A DNA stretch of 64,000 nt from Olivibacter domesticus (GCF_900109575.1 NZ_FOAF01000001.1:310001-374000); one strand, 5' to 3'. Positions 17,087 to 26,229 are shown, counted from the stretch's first letter. Notes: generated from the sequence alone by a model not told the origin. Numbers and translations: made by a program.

Positions 17087-17968
17087 TTACTTACGTTTGT
17101 CACGAAGGTGAATACGTTTATATTCCAAAGGTGTTACACCTTTTTGTTTCTTAAAATGCCTGTAAAAATTAGAAACGTTGTTAAATCCACATTCAAAACA
17201 AATAACCTCCGTAGGCAAAAGGTTTTCAATTAACATACGGCAGGAGTGGCTTACCCGAATTTCAATTAGAAAATCATAATAGCTTTTTCGAGTCATCATC
17301 TTAAAATACCGACAAAAGGAAGTTACACTTAAATTACTTATTGCGGCGACCTCCTGCAGTTTGATTTCTGATTTGTAATTGCTAAAAGTGTATGTGTAAA
17401 CTCTGTTTAGCCGAATGGTATCTGCTTCATTTGGCGAATTAAAGGCATGGTATTCATTGGTGATCAATTTATACTCCTCGCTCTCCGCAAGGATTTTGAG
17501 TATGGAAAGTAAGAGAATGATCCGTTCAAGGCCTTCAGCTGTTGCCGTTTTCTGCATTAACGTAGCTACTTTCTCCTTTGTTTCACCGTAGATAATCATG
17601 CCGCTCTTGGCAGTTTCATATAGTTTGGGAATCATATAGGCTTCTGGAATATTGACCCATTCTTTTCCCAAATAATCCGGCATAAATTGTATAACGATCG
17701 CTTCGATATTTAAATCTGGATTCTGTTGAAAATATTCTTCACGACATCGCCAAGCGTGTGGTAAATTTTCGCCCAATAAGATGATTTCACCCGACGAGAA
17801 GTTATCAATATTATCTCCTATAAAACGTAAGCCTTCGCCTTTAATATTGTAATGTAATTCTAGCTCCGGATGATAGTGCCAAACATTGCCGAAATTAGGC
17901 ATTACGTCGTGCTTAATATTAAAGGAGCTTTCCAGTTTTATGGGTATCTTTTTTAGGCGGGGTTTCAT
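17087..17968 (-). CDS. AraC-family transcriptional regulator (acid-sugar operon)
   Basis: A 293-residue regulator with an N-terminal cupin sensor (about 20-100, WHYHPELELHYNIKGEG) and a C-terminal double helix-turn-helix (about 185-288). The second helix-turn-helix reads VICFECGFNNVSNFYRHFKK, the AraC signature. It is divergent from the iron-alcohol dehydrogenase operon across 382 bp, which suggests that it controls that operon. It may also control the convergent flavin-pair genes. The cupin suggests a sugar or sugar-acid ligand. Confidence 0.9.
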   Translation of the reverse strand: MKPRLKKIPIKLESSFNIKHDVMPNFGNVWHYHPELELHYNIKGEGLRFIGDNIDNFSSGEIILLGENLPHAWRCREEYFQQNPDLNIEAIVIQFMPDYLGKEWVNIPEAYMIPKLYETAKSGMIIYGETKEKVATLMQKTATAEGLERIILLLSILKILAESEEYKLITNEYHAFNSPNEADTIRLNRVYTYTFSNYKSEIKLQEVAAISNLSVTSFCRYFKMMTRKSYYDFLIEIRVSHSCRMLIENLLPTEVICFECGFNNVSNFYRHFKKQKGVTPLEYKRIHLRDKRK

Positions 17969-18350
17969 TATTAAATATTATTTATAAACTAAAGTTTCTT
18001 CGTCTATCTGTTACAGATAGCATCTATAAACCTCTTTTTTGTTTTTTTAATCGCTCCCTTAAATTCTATAGAGGAGTTTTTGGTTAGTTAATAATCGTTT
18101 TTATACCATGATTTCCTCAAAAGTAAAATATTTATATTTTCTATGCAAATATTGTATAATATGAAGGGAAAATCGTATAACAAAATCGATTTAACGGGCG
18201 CTATATTTGGATTTCATTTTATAACCTGCTTTAATCCACAGCAAGAAATAAGGAAGGACAGCAGCCATTGTGAACTATTTTGGGGCCGGTTTTGCCATGC
18301 CATTAATTTTGTTTACTTATTTAAAAAAAGAGATTGATAATTACGTGTTT
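17969..18350. promoter_or_regulatory. Divergent control region between AraC and the acid-sugar operon
   Basis: No gene is supported in these 382 bp; a 64-codon frame at 18143-18337 has no coding signs. The region holds a perfect palindrome (CTATCTG / CAGATAG, 18004-18020), followed by runs of six and seven T (18035-18048). A -7-like TATATTTG box at 18202-18209 would give a leader of about 135 nt to ATG 18351. The palindrome, 36 bp from the AraC start, is a plausible operator or terminator. Confidence 0.45.
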
Positions 18351-19508
18351 ATGACGATCGTTACAAGAGAGATAAGTGTTAATTTTCCAAGCAAGGTCAC
18401 CTTCGGAAACGGATGCCTAGAGGAGATAGCTTCCGATATTCAACCAATGGGCCTGAAGAAAGTGCTGGTTATCAGCATAGCTCCCTTATTGCCTAAACTG
18501 AGCAAGTTGATTGATAGACTAGAAAAGGGAGGTGTTGAGCTTTTTATTAATACACAGATCGAACAAGAACCATCCTTTTTAGATTTTGAAAAGCTAGTAC
18601 AACAATATACAGATAAAGATATTGATGGCGTTATTGGTATTGGAGGCGGGAGTGTGTTAGATATTGCAAAATTGGCGGCTGTGCAACTAAAGAGCGATCA
18701 AAAGTTGGAAGATCTGGTAGGAAAAAATCTTATTCAGAACAGACATCTTAAGCTAATTTGTGTACCTACCACTGCTGGAACAGGAAGTGAGGCGTCTCCT
18801 AACGCTATTTTGATCGATCCGGTAGATCACCAAAAAAAAGGCATTATCAGTCCTTATCTCGTGCCCGATCTGATCTGCGTAGATCCTTCATTAACATGTA
18901 GCGTGCCACCATCGGTAACGGCAGCTACAGGTCTTGACGCACTCACGCATTGTCTGGAGGCTTATACCAATAAATTTGCGCATCCTTTTATTGATATATA
19001 TGCATTGGAAGGTGTAAGATTGATAGCCGCTAATTTGGTTAACGCCGTGGAAAACGGTGACGATCAAGAGGCACGTTATCAAGTAGCAATGGGCAGTTTA
19101 TTTGGTGGTATCTGTTTAGGACCGGTAAATACGGCAGCTGTACATGCACTGGCCTACCCCTTAGGTACTCGCTTTCATATTGCTCATGGATTATCAAATG
19201 CATTGCTTTTACCGCATGTAATGGCCTTTAACATTCCATCGGCTCCTAAGCGGTATGCGGAGCTTGCTGTTGCTATGGGATGTGAAAAAAAAGCCAACGA
19301 TACTGCCACTGCGATGGCAGGAGTAGAAAAAATCAAACAAATTATTGAAGATTGCAAACTTCCTAGCAAATTAAGCGACTTACATATTCCAGAAGAAGCC
19401 ATTCCTGAAATGGCCGACGATGCAATGAAAATTACCAGGCTATTAGTGAACAATCCGAGAGAAGTTACGTTGCTAGATGCCGTATCGATTTACCAGGCCG
19501 CCTATTAA
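18351..19508 (+). CDS. Iron-containing alcohol dehydrogenase (group III)
   Basis: A 385-residue NAD(P)- and metal-dependent dehydrogenase. The frame is open from 18270, but residues before ATG 18351 do not resemble the family, whereas EISVNFPSKVTFGNGCLEEI is a standard N-terminus. Key segments are GGGSVLDIAK (nucleotide binding), PTTAGTGSEASPNAILID, GLDALTHCLEAY (metal-binding His), and HGLSNALLLPHVM. It is the first gene of an operon with an aldolase-like, PdxA2-like and DUF1537 gene, so it probably oxidises a hydroxy-acid or reduces the aldehyde released by the aldolase. The exact substrate cannot be inferred. Confidence 0.9.
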   Translation: MTIVTREISVNFPSKVTFGNGCLEEIASDIQPMGLKKVLVISIAPLLPKLSKLIDRLEKGGVELFINTQIEQEPSFLDFEKLVQQYTDKDIDGVIGIGGGSVLDIAKLAAVQLKSDQKLEDLVGKNLIQNRHLKLICVPTTAGTGSEASPNAILIDPVDHQKKGIISPYLVPDLICVDPSLTCSVPPSVTAATGLDALTHCLEAYTNKFAHPFIDIYALEGVRLIAANLVNAVENGDDQEARYQVAMGSLFGGICLGPVNTAAVHALAYPLGTRFHIAHGLSNALLLPHVMAFNIPSAPKRYAELAVAMGCEKKANDTATAMAGVEKIKQIIEDCKLPSKLSDLHIPEEAIPEMADDAMKITRLLVNNPREVTLLDAVSIYQAAY

Positions 19509-19587
19509 TGACTCGATAATCTAAGAGCGCTCAAATCAGCAGTATGAAATACACGAAGACAGAAACCAAAAACAAATTAAGTTACGA

Positions 19588-20526
19588 ATGAAAATAAAAA
19601 AGAAATATCATGGTACAATTGTTCCCTTAGTTACACCAATTAATGAGAAATTCCAGCTCGATAAGGAAGCCATTAATCGGATGTTAGAAAATTTAAAACA
19701 ATTTGATGCATCTCCTTTTATATTGGGCACTACAGGAGAGTCTGCATTATTAAGTAATTCATTAAGGTTGGAGTATTTGGAAACCGTTTCCGGTATCCGG
19801 TCGTCAGAACATAAATTGTATGTGGGTATCTCTTCCAATTCTATGAGGGAAACGATAGAGTTCTCTAAGATGTGCTTTGATTTGGGTGCCGATGCAGTGG
19901 TTGCAACCTTACCCTTTTATTATAAATTGTCTGAGAACCAGATTAAGGAATATTTTCTACAATTGGCCGACCATGTGGCTGGACCGATGATTATCTACAA
20001 TATTCCATCCACTACGCATATGTCTATACCTTTGGACCTATTAAATGAGTTGAGTTATCACGAACATATTGTAGGTACCAAAGATTCAGAACGCTCTGAA
20101 GAACGTTTAAAGGAATCGTTAGCCTTATGGTCTGATAGGCCTGATTTTAGTCATCTCTTGGGTTGGGCGGCTAAATCGACGTACGCCCTGATAAATGGCA
20201 GTGATGGTTTAGTACCTAGCACAGGGAATCTTGCTCCATCTATTTATCAAGGTATGTATCAAGCCATCGCCGAAGGAGCGGAAGAAAAAGCCTATCAATA
20301 CCAACGCCAGTCTGATCTGTTGGGCGATCTTTATCAAACGGATAGAACCTTAGGCGAATCCCTTTGGGCGCTTAAAGTGCTGATGCAATCGGTCGGTTTA
20401 TGTGAACCTTATATGATGCCGCCGCTACAAGGTCTTTCTGCCGAGGAAATTGATGCGTTAAAGGTATCCTTTCGGAAACTTGTTAAAGAAGAAGGAATAA
20501 AACTGAATATATATAATCATGTCTGA
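19588..20526 (+). CDS. DapA/NAL-family class I aldolase-like enzyme
   Basis: A 312-residue (beta/alpha)8 barrel of the dihydrodipicolinate synthase / N-acetylneuraminate lyase superfamily. The substrate carboxylate-binding GTTGES (47-52), the catalytic Tyr137 in YNIPSTTH and the Schiff-base Lys165 in GTKDSE are all present. True DapA is usually elsewhere and about 290 residues. In this operon the protein more likely cleaves or dehydrates a 2-keto-3-deoxy or hydroxy sugar acid, giving pyruvate plus an aldehyde. It overlaps the next gene by 8 bp, a sign of translational coupling. Confidence 0.88.
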   Translation: MKIKKKYHGTIVPLVTPINEKFQLDKEAINRMLENLKQFDASPFILGTTGESALLSNSLRLEYLETVSGIRSSEHKLYVGISSNSMRETIEFSKMCFDLGADAVVATLPFYYKLSENQIKEYFLQLADHVAGPMIIYNIPSTTHMSIPLDLLNELSYHEHIVGTKDSERSEERLKESLALWSDRPDFSHLLGWAAKSTYALINGSDGLVPSTGNLAPSIYQGMYQAIAEGAEEKAYQYQRQSDLLGDLYQTDRTLGESLWALKVLMQSVGLCEPYMMPPLQGLSAEEIDALKVSFRKLVKEEGIKLNIYNHV

Positions 20527-21556
20527 AAAGCCAATTATAGGAATTACAATGGGCGATCCGGCCAGTATTGGACCTGAAATCGCTATAAAAGCGCTATTGA
20601 CAGAAGAGCTTTATCATATATGCCGCCCCATTTTGATAGGGAATGTGGAGGTGTTTGAGCAAATTATAGAAAAACTAAGTTTACCAGCAGTCATCCACCC
20701 CATTCAACATGTTGAACAGGCTAAGTATACATTTGGCCATCCAGATGTATATGATCTGGGAAAAATTGATTTAAATGCTATTAAATTCGGTGAAGTATCT
20801 ATCGCAGCAGGAGACGCCGCCTTTCAATCGGTTAAAAAGGTCATTGAACTGGCAATGGATGGTCTGCTGGCTGCAACGGTAACAGGCCCGATTAATAAAA
20901 AATCAATTAGTGAGGCGGGACATGCCTTTCCAGGACATACGGAGATTTATGCGCATTATACCGGCACAAAAAAATATGCTATGTTGCTGGTGGAAGAGCA
21001 AATGAGGGTTATCCACGTGTCTACGCACGTTTCCTTGCGAGAAGCTTGTGATTTGGTGAAAAAAGATCGAATATTGGAAGTAATTGAACTGCTTCATAAC
21101 GGCTTACTTAGTTTGGGTGTGGAGAATCTTAAAATTGGTGTGGCGGGCCTTAATCCACATGCGGGTGACTCAGGTTTATTTGGTACAGAAGATGATCAAG
21201 AAATCGCTCCCGCAGTAGTAGAGGCCCGTAAATTAGGTTATGATGTTGAAGGACCTGTTCCTGCAGATACTTTATTTTCAAAAGCAGCAACGGGCTATTA
21301 TGGAGGGATAGTGGCTATGTATCACGATCAAGGGCATATTCCTTTTAAATTAACAGGCTTTAAATGGAATTCGGAGAAGCAGCAGATGGATAGCGTAAAA
21401 GGTGTTAATATTACAATGGGTTTGCCTATCATTCGTACATCAGTTGATCATGGTACAGCGTTTGAAATTGCAGGAAAAGGAATCGCAAGTCATGATGCCA
21501 TGTTATTGGCAATCAAGGCTGCCACACAGTTAGCATTGAATAAAGTGAAAAAATGA
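20519..21556 (+). CDS. pdxA2: PdxA2-like 4-phospho sugar-acid dehydrogenase
   Basis: A 345-residue member of the 4-hydroxythreonine-4-phosphate dehydrogenase family. Signatures: ITMGDPASIGPE near the N-terminus, PGHTEIYAHYTG, HVSLREACDLV, and HDQGHIPFKLTGF, covering metal and phosphate binding. Its partner is a DUF1537 kinase, which overlaps by 4 bp. That pairing is established for catabolism of threonate and erythronate: the kinase makes the 4-phosphate and PdxA2 oxidises and decarboxylates it to dihydroxyacetone phosphate. It is therefore more likely catabolic than vitamin B6 biosynthetic. A distinct vitamin pathway role cannot be excluded. Confidence 0.85.
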   Translation: MSEKPIIGITMGDPASIGPEIAIKALLTEELYHICRPILIGNVEVFEQIIEKLSLPAVIHPIQHVEQAKYTFGHPDVYDLGKIDLNAIKFGEVSIAAGDAAFQSVKKVIELAMDGLLAATVTGPINKKSISEAGHAFPGHTEIYAHYTGTKKYAMLLVEEQMRVIHVSTHVSLREACDLVKKDRILEVIELLHNGLLSLGVENLKIGVAGLNPHAGDSGLFGTEDDQEIAPAVVEARKLGYDVEGPVPADTLFSKAATGYYGGIVAMYHDQGHIPFKLTGFKWNSEKQQMDSVKGVNITMGLPIIRTSVDHGTAFEIAGKGIASHDAMLLAIKAATQLALNKVKK

Positions 21557-22710
21557 TAATAGTAATTGCAGACGATCTAACAGGGGCCACTGAAATAGGA
21601 GGGATTGGTTTGGGTTATCAGCTTAAAGTAGAGATTGCGAACCAATTGAATGCTCCCGTTACGCGAGGAATTGATCTATTTATTGTCAATACAGATACAC
21701 GATCCATGCCGCTTGAGGATGCGATGGAATATTTACGGAAGGTACTAAACTGGGTAAGACAGTTGCGTTATACTTATATTTTTAAAAAAGTCGATTCAGT
21801 ACTTCGAGGTCATGTGCTGGCCGAAATTAATATGTTGCTTGCTGCTACACAAACCAAACGGGCATTGCTTCTTCCTGCAAATCCTCGTTTAGGTAGAACG
21901 ATACATGGCAGTAATTACTATGTAAATGGTAAGCTGATTCACGAGACCGATTTTTCCAGTGATCCTGAATTTCCGGTAAAGGATGCTAATGTGCTTCGTA
22001 TGTTACACGCGACGGGAGAGGTTAGCGTACAAACTTGGAAACATCCATTTCCACAACGGGGCATTGTATTGGGCGAAGCAAAGACGGAATCTGATTTGAA
22101 AGCATGGATAAAAAAAACACCGGAAGAGACAACACTTGCAGGGGGTGCTTCCACTTTTCATGCGTTTTTACAGCAAATTTTAGCTGTGAAGTCAGTTGAT
22201 GAACCTGTCGTCAAGAAACCATTCGCTGGTTTTAAGAAGCCGTGTTTGTATGTATGTGGAAGTAATTTCGAAGCTAGTGTGAAAAGAATTAAGGAGTGGG
22301 ATTCAGCGCAGGAACCTGTGTTTTATATTCCAATACAACAGTGGAGTGAATTGACTTTTGAAAAATGGATAAACAATTGGACAATAGAAGTAAGCACCGC
22401 GATAGCTGCGCATAAAAAGGCCATCATAGCATTCGATAATCAATCACCTGCTACAGAAGTAGACGCAGCTTATTTAAGGCTAAGAATGGCAAAGTGTATC
22501 AAAATGCTGTTGGACCAAAATGCCATTGAGGAACTTGTGGTGGAAGGGGGAGCTACCGCTGGAGCTATATTGGAACAATTGCAAATATCAAAATTAGTGC
22601 CCTTGGAGGAATTGGCTCCTGGGGTAATTCGTTGCAGTATTAAAAGAAAACCAAAAATATGGATAACTTTAAAGCCGGGTAGTTATAACTGGTGCATCGC
22701 TGTAGCCTAA
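21553..22710 (+). CDS. Four-carbon acid-sugar kinase (DUF1537/OtnK type)
   Basis: A 385-residue two-domain kinase of the family shown to phosphorylate C4 sugar acids. The N-terminus IVIADDLTGATEIGGIGLGY is the family substrate-binding signature. The ATP-binding end has VVEGGATAGAILEQL and, at the C-terminus, LKPGSYNW. The start codon overlaps the pdxA2 stop (ATGA), so the two are coupled. The predicted reaction is ATP-dependent 4-phosphorylation of D-threonate, erythronate or a related acid; the exact acid is not determined. Confidence 0.88.
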   Translation: MIIVIADDLTGATEIGGIGLGYQLKVEIANQLNAPVTRGIDLFIVNTDTRSMPLEDAMEYLRKVLNWVRQLRYTYIFKKVDSVLRGHVLAEINMLLAATQTKRALLLPANPRLGRTIHGSNYYVNGKLIHETDFSSDPEFPVKDANVLRMLHATGEVSVQTWKHPFPQRGIVLGEAKTESDLKAWIKKTPEETTLAGGASTFHAFLQQILAVKSVDEPVVKKPFAGFKKPCLYVCGSNFEASVKRIKEWDSAQEPVFYIPIQQWSELTFEKWINNWTIEVSTAIAAHKKAIIAFDNQSPATEVDAAYLRLRMAKCIKMLLDQNAIEELVVEGGATAGAILEQLQISKLVPLEELAPGVIRCSIKRKPKIWITLKPGSYNWCIAVA

Positions 22711-22738
22711 ATACAAAAAACTAACTAATATTAAACGT

Positions 22739-24358
22739 ATGATGAATAAAACTGCATTAGGGGCGGTTGATTATGGTATAATTACAATAGTAATTATGAT
22801 AACGCTTTACATGGGGCTCCGTTATGCAAAAAATCAAACTTCTACTCATTCTTTCTTTTCCGCAAGAGGCAGAGTGCCGTCTTGGGCAATTGGTATATCA
22901 CTATTAGCAACTTTAATCAGCAGTGTTACTTTTTTAGGCTACCCAAGTGAAGGATACACCTCTAATTGGATTTTATTGGTACAGGGGTTAATGGTGCCAA
23001 TTGTGTTACTGGTGAGTATATGGTTTATTGTACCTATGTACCGAAAGGTTATCGGCCTTAGTACCTATGAATATTTTGAAAAAAGATTTGGCTCTTTCGC
23101 AAGATATTACAGCTCCATCGCGTTCGTATTGAGGCAATTTTCGGGTATGGGAACGGTGCTGTACCTATTAGCGGTAGCTTTAAGTAGTATGACTGGAGCA
23201 AACACTTTCTTCGTTATCGCTTGCACAGGTGCTGTGATCATTACCATCAACCTGCTCGGGGGCTTAGAAGCGGTTATTTGGTTGGATGTTTTTCAGGGAT
23301 TTATGCTTTTCTTAAGTGGGGTTATTTGCTTGGTATTGATCTTTTTTGCAGTTGACGGAGGACCTAAACAAATATGGAATATCGCAGAAGCACATCATAG
23401 AACTGGTTTCGGTCCTTACACGATGGATTTTAAAAACCTTACCTTTATTGTAGTGGCAATTAATGGCCTATTTTATGGTATACAAAAATATGGTACAGAC
23501 CAAACCGTCGTACAGCGCTATTTGACAGCAAAGACTAATAAAGGGGCTATAGGAGCGTCCCTTTTGGGAATCTTACTCACTGTTCCGGTATGGGCATTGT
23601 TTATGTTTATCGGCACTGCACTTTTTGCCTATTATACGCAGGAACCGCTTCCATCAACAATTAACGCCAATGGCGTGTTTCCGTACTTTATTATGACTGA
23701 ACTTCCTACCGGTGTAGTTGGCTTCGTGCTGGCGGCCATGATTTCTGCAGCCATTTGTAGTTTAAGTGCTGACCTCAACTCCTTGGCAGCGGTAGGGGTT
23801 GAAGATTATTACAAGAAAATCAAGCCGGGTAAGTCGGATCGTACGTATCTGAAAAGTAGCAGATGGATTGTCGTCTTTTCTGGCGTGATGACTATAGCGC
23901 TTGGATTTGTTTATGCCTATTTAGGCAGTGAAGGTATTTTGGGCGTGATATTTACTTTATATGCTATTTTTTCAGGTGGTATTGTTGGCATCTTTCTCTT
24001 GGGGCTTTTTTCTAGCAGAGCAAATGAGAAGGGTGTCAATATAGCTATTATAACTTGTATACTTTTCACTGCTTATGCATTACTTACTTCAACGGAAATC
24101 GGTGTTGGCACGGAAAAGCACATTCTTCTAGACCTGGGAAAATTTAATTTTACTCATCACAAATTAATGCTTGGTGTGTATAGCCATATCCTCGTAATGG
24201 TTATAGGTTATCTTGCTAGTCTGTTTTTTCCGAAGCCTACCATTAATGAGAATTTATTGTATAGTGGCTGGTTAAAGATAAAAAGGGAAGAGAAACAAAA
24301 TCGAAAAAATGAACAGGTTTTAAAAACTGATCATAAGAATTATCAAGAGGTGAAGTAA
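22739..24358 (+). CDS. Sodium:solute symporter (SSS family)
   Basis: A 539-residue inner-membrane transporter with about 13-14 hydrophobic segments, of the sodium/solute symporter family (early AIGISLLATLISSVTFLGYP; TVVQRYLTAKTNKGA). It follows the DUF1537 gene by 28 bp and closes the acid-sugar operon, so it likely imports the operon's substrate. The hydrophilic tail is Lys/Asn-rich. A TAnnTTTG box 39 bp after its stop marks a new transcription unit. Confidence 0.9.
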   Translation: MMNKTALGAVDYGIITIVIMITLYMGLRYAKNQTSTHSFFSARGRVPSWAIGISLLATLISSVTFLGYPSEGYTSNWILLVQGLMVPIVLLVSIWFIVPMYRKVIGLSTYEYFEKRFGSFARYYSSIAFVLRQFSGMGTVLYLLAVALSSMTGANTFFVIACTGAVIITINLLGGLEAVIWLDVFQGFMLFLSGVICLVLIFFAVDGGPKQIWNIAEAHHRTGFGPYTMDFKNLTFIVVAINGLFYGIQKYGTDQTVVQRYLTAKTNKGAIGASLLGILLTVPVWALFMFIGTALFAYYTQEPLPSTINANGVFPYFIMTELPTGVVGFVLAAMISAAICSLSADLNSLAAVGVEDYYKKIKPGKSDRTYLKSSRWIVVFSGVMTIALGFVYAYLGSEGILGVIFTLYAIFSGGIVGIFLLGLFSSRANEKGVNIAIITCILFTAYALLTSTEIGVGTEKHILLDLGKFNFTHHKLMLGVYSHILVMVIGYLASLFFPKPTINENLLYSGWLKIKREEKQNRKNEQVLKTDHKNYQEVK

Positions 24359-24396
24359 TTCTCTTTGCTGGTATATCATCAGTAATATTTAAATTT

Positions 24397-24404
24397 TATA
24401 TTTG
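24397..24404 (+). promoter_or_regulatory. -7 box and strong Shine-Dalgarno ahead of the DUF3592 gene
   Basis: TATATTTG matches the -7 consensus 48 bp before the start. A GGAGG (24443-24447) sits 5 bp upstream of ATG 24452. Such a strong Shine-Dalgarno is uncommon among the genes in this window. Confidence 0.5.
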
Positions 24405-24451
24405 CCCGATTAGTTATATCTTACAACAGATAAGCTATAAATGGAGGAAAA

Positions 24452-24880
24452 ATGAAAATGACTGATTTGATTGTCGGAGGAGTATTAGTATTAGGAATTG
24501 GTCTATTAATAGCGGCTATCTGGCAATACACCAAAACAAAAACACTGTTGCATACCGGAACTAGAACGGAGGCTACTGTGATGGAGAACGTACTGGTGGA
24601 ATCTCAATCGGATCATGGAACATCAATGATGTACCAGCCGATAATGGAATACGTTGTGAATGGAGTCCGGCAAAAATATGCGGCTACGGTGAGGTCTAAT
24701 CCACCTTCATATGCCATTGGCGAAAAGGTTGCTATAATTTATGCGGAAGATAATCCGCAAGATGTCCGCATCGTTTCCTATTGGGGCTTACATTTGGCAA
24801 GTATCATTTTACTGGCATTTGCTATGCCTATGTTAACAATTTGTGGTGGATATTTTTTATTTAAAGCAGGGCTTATTTAA
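24452..24880 (+). CDS. DUF3592-domain membrane protein
   Basis: A 142-residue protein with an N-terminal membrane helix (DLIVGGVLVLGIGLLIAAIW) and a second one near the C-terminus (LASIILLAFAMPMLTICGGY). Between them is an exposed domain with YQPIMEYVVNG and YAIGEKVAIIYAEDNPQDVRI, which match DUF3592. The function of that family is unknown. It is followed 12 bp later by another small unknown gene, so the two are probably co-transcribed. Confidence 0.8.
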   Translation: MKMTDLIVGGVLVLGIGLLIAAIWQYTKTKTLLHTGTRTEATVMENVLVESQSDHGTSMMYQPIMEYVVNGVRQKYAATVRSNPPSYAIGEKVAIIYAEDNPQDVRIVSYWGLHLASIILLAFAMPMLTICGGYFLFKAGLI

Positions 24881-24892
24881 GTATATAGTATC

Positions 24893-25441
24893 ATGTCAGA
24901 ACAATGTTCACTTTATGTGCAAATTAAGATTGGGGAAAATAAATTAGCAGCATTCTTTGAGGATAAGCCGCAACCACCTTTAATCGATAATAATTGGTTG
25001 TTGTGGTGGGAAAGTAGAGCGATGTATTCAAAACCATCACTTACGGATATTTCAACCTACTCCATTCCTAATAATGGAGCGATTATTCAAGAATTTGTGA
25101 AAGATAACCGAATGGGTGCTTACGAAAACTATGATGAGGAAAGTGGTATATGGTATTTAGGCATTGTGTTCTTTAGCGAAAATTATACAGAGATCTTACC
25201 CATGCTCGCTTGGTTAAAAAGTTTAGCCAGCTATCTGGAAGAAGATGAAAAGGGTGTGGCATTTATCTATGACTTTTATTGGGGAGATGATTCGGTAATG
25301 GCCTATTTGGAATTTTCTGATAAAGAAGCGCTATTAATGCCGACATCGCATGTTTCAGAGATTAACCCAACCATACTCGCCCAAGCCAATCAGCACTTGG
25401 AAAGCATTGTGGAGGAGTTTCAGAAACGAAATGAAAATTGA
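24893..25441 (+). CDS. Hypothetical cytoplasmic protein, 182 residues
   Basis: A soluble, acidic protein with no signal peptide or membrane helix and with many aromatic residues (WLLWWESRAM, FIYDFYWGDDSVMAYLEFSD). I do not recognise the family. Its size, acidity and position after a small membrane protein would fit an accessory or immunity-like protein, but no toxin gene is adjacent and I draw no functional conclusion. It lies 12 bp after the DUF3592 gene and is followed by a bidirectional terminator. Confidence 0.75.
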   Translation: MSEQCSLYVQIKIGENKLAAFFEDKPQPPLIDNNWLLWWESRAMYSKPSLTDISTYSIPNNGAIIQEFVKDNRMGAYENYDEESGIWYLGIVFFSENYTEILPMLAWLKSLASYLEEDEKGVAFIYDFYWGDDSVMAYLEFSDKEALLMPTSHVSEINPTILAQANQHLESIVEEFQKRNEN

Positions 25442-25499
25442 TGAAATTAACACGACCTGTGCTTGTGTAGCAACTCTTCCGATATGATCATCTTTATTA

Positions 25500-25538
25500 A
25501 TAATATTAAGGAAACCTACAGTGTCTCCTTAATATTAT
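25500..25538. terminator. Bidirectional terminator hairpin
   Basis: Perfect 13-bp arms (ATAATATTAAGGA / TCCTTAATATTAT) with a 13-nt loop lie between the convergent hypothetical and DHFR-like genes. AT-rich flanks on both sides replace a clear T-run. Confidence 0.65.
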
Positions 25539-25543
25539 ATAAA

Positions 25544-26107
25544 TTAGCCGTTGATATAAGCATTCATAACAAAGCCATTATTATAAGAAATTGATTTTTT
25601 GAGTTTTAAAATCTTTCTGTTCTTGAAGATTTTAAGACCACTACCGATGGCAATTGGGTTAATAAACAGATAGTATTCGTCAATTAAGTCGTTTGCGATC
25701 AAGGCGCTTACAAATTGGGCGCCACCATATACAAGAATATCTTTACCAGGCTCGTTTTTGAGCGCTTGCACAGCCGTCACCAAATCGCCATTTTTGACCT
25801 CTACATTTTTACCATTTATAGATGACTGTTGCCTGCTGAAGGCGATTTTGCGCATCTGGACTATTTTTTGGGCAACGGGGTACTCCGGACTATCGGGTTG
25901 GTTGTTCGCCACGTTTTCCCAATAGCTGACAATTTCGTTAGTTGTTTTGCGGCCTAGTATGATCGTGTCACAACTGTCGAGAAGGACGTTTATCAAATCG
26001 TTTAATGCTTGATCTGTTCCAAAGCTCCCAATCCAATCCAGTTGTCCTTCGGGCCCAGCCACAAAGCCGTCTAGGCTCATGTGCATCTGTAATTTTAATT
26101 TACGCAT
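25544..26107 (-). CDS. Dihydrofolate reductase-like (RibD C-terminal domain) protein
   Basis: A 187-residue DHFR-fold protein. The frame is open from 26233, but the typical start is RKLKLQMHMSLDGFVAGPEG at ATG 26107; the longer version would overlap the MocR gene. Conserved features: LGRKTTNEIVSYW (dinucleotide binding) and DILVYGGAQFVSALIANDLIDEYYLF. The family covers reductases of unknown substrate, so it is not necessarily folate-related. The 122-bp gap to the MocR gene suggests that the two are separate or loosely linked. Confidence 0.88.
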   Translation of the reverse strand: MRKLKLQMHMSLDGFVAGPEGQLDWIGSFGTDQALNDLINVLLDSCDTIILGRKTTNEIVSYWENVANNQPDSPEYPVAQKIVQMRKIAFSRQQSSINGKNVEVKNGDLVTAVQALKNEPGKDILVYGGAQFVSALIANDLIDEYYLFINPIAIGSGLKIFKNRKILKLKKSISYNNGFVMNAYING

Positions 26108-26229
26108 GTTGATTAGTTTTAAGTAATTGATAATCAAAGATACATGGTCAATGGCGGGAATAAGGGGGATGATTACGACATTATAAGGGGATGATTGTGC
26201 AGGTATGATCTCTGCGATGAATAATATAT

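Noticed and set aside
18143-18337. 64-codon plus-strand frame between AraC and Fe-ADH
   Set aside because: No recognisable protein features; the sequence also holds a -7-like box and looks like a leader region.
24893-25441. Possible immunity or defence role for the 182-residue protein
   Set aside because: No toxin, nuclease or effector gene is adjacent and no motif supports it.
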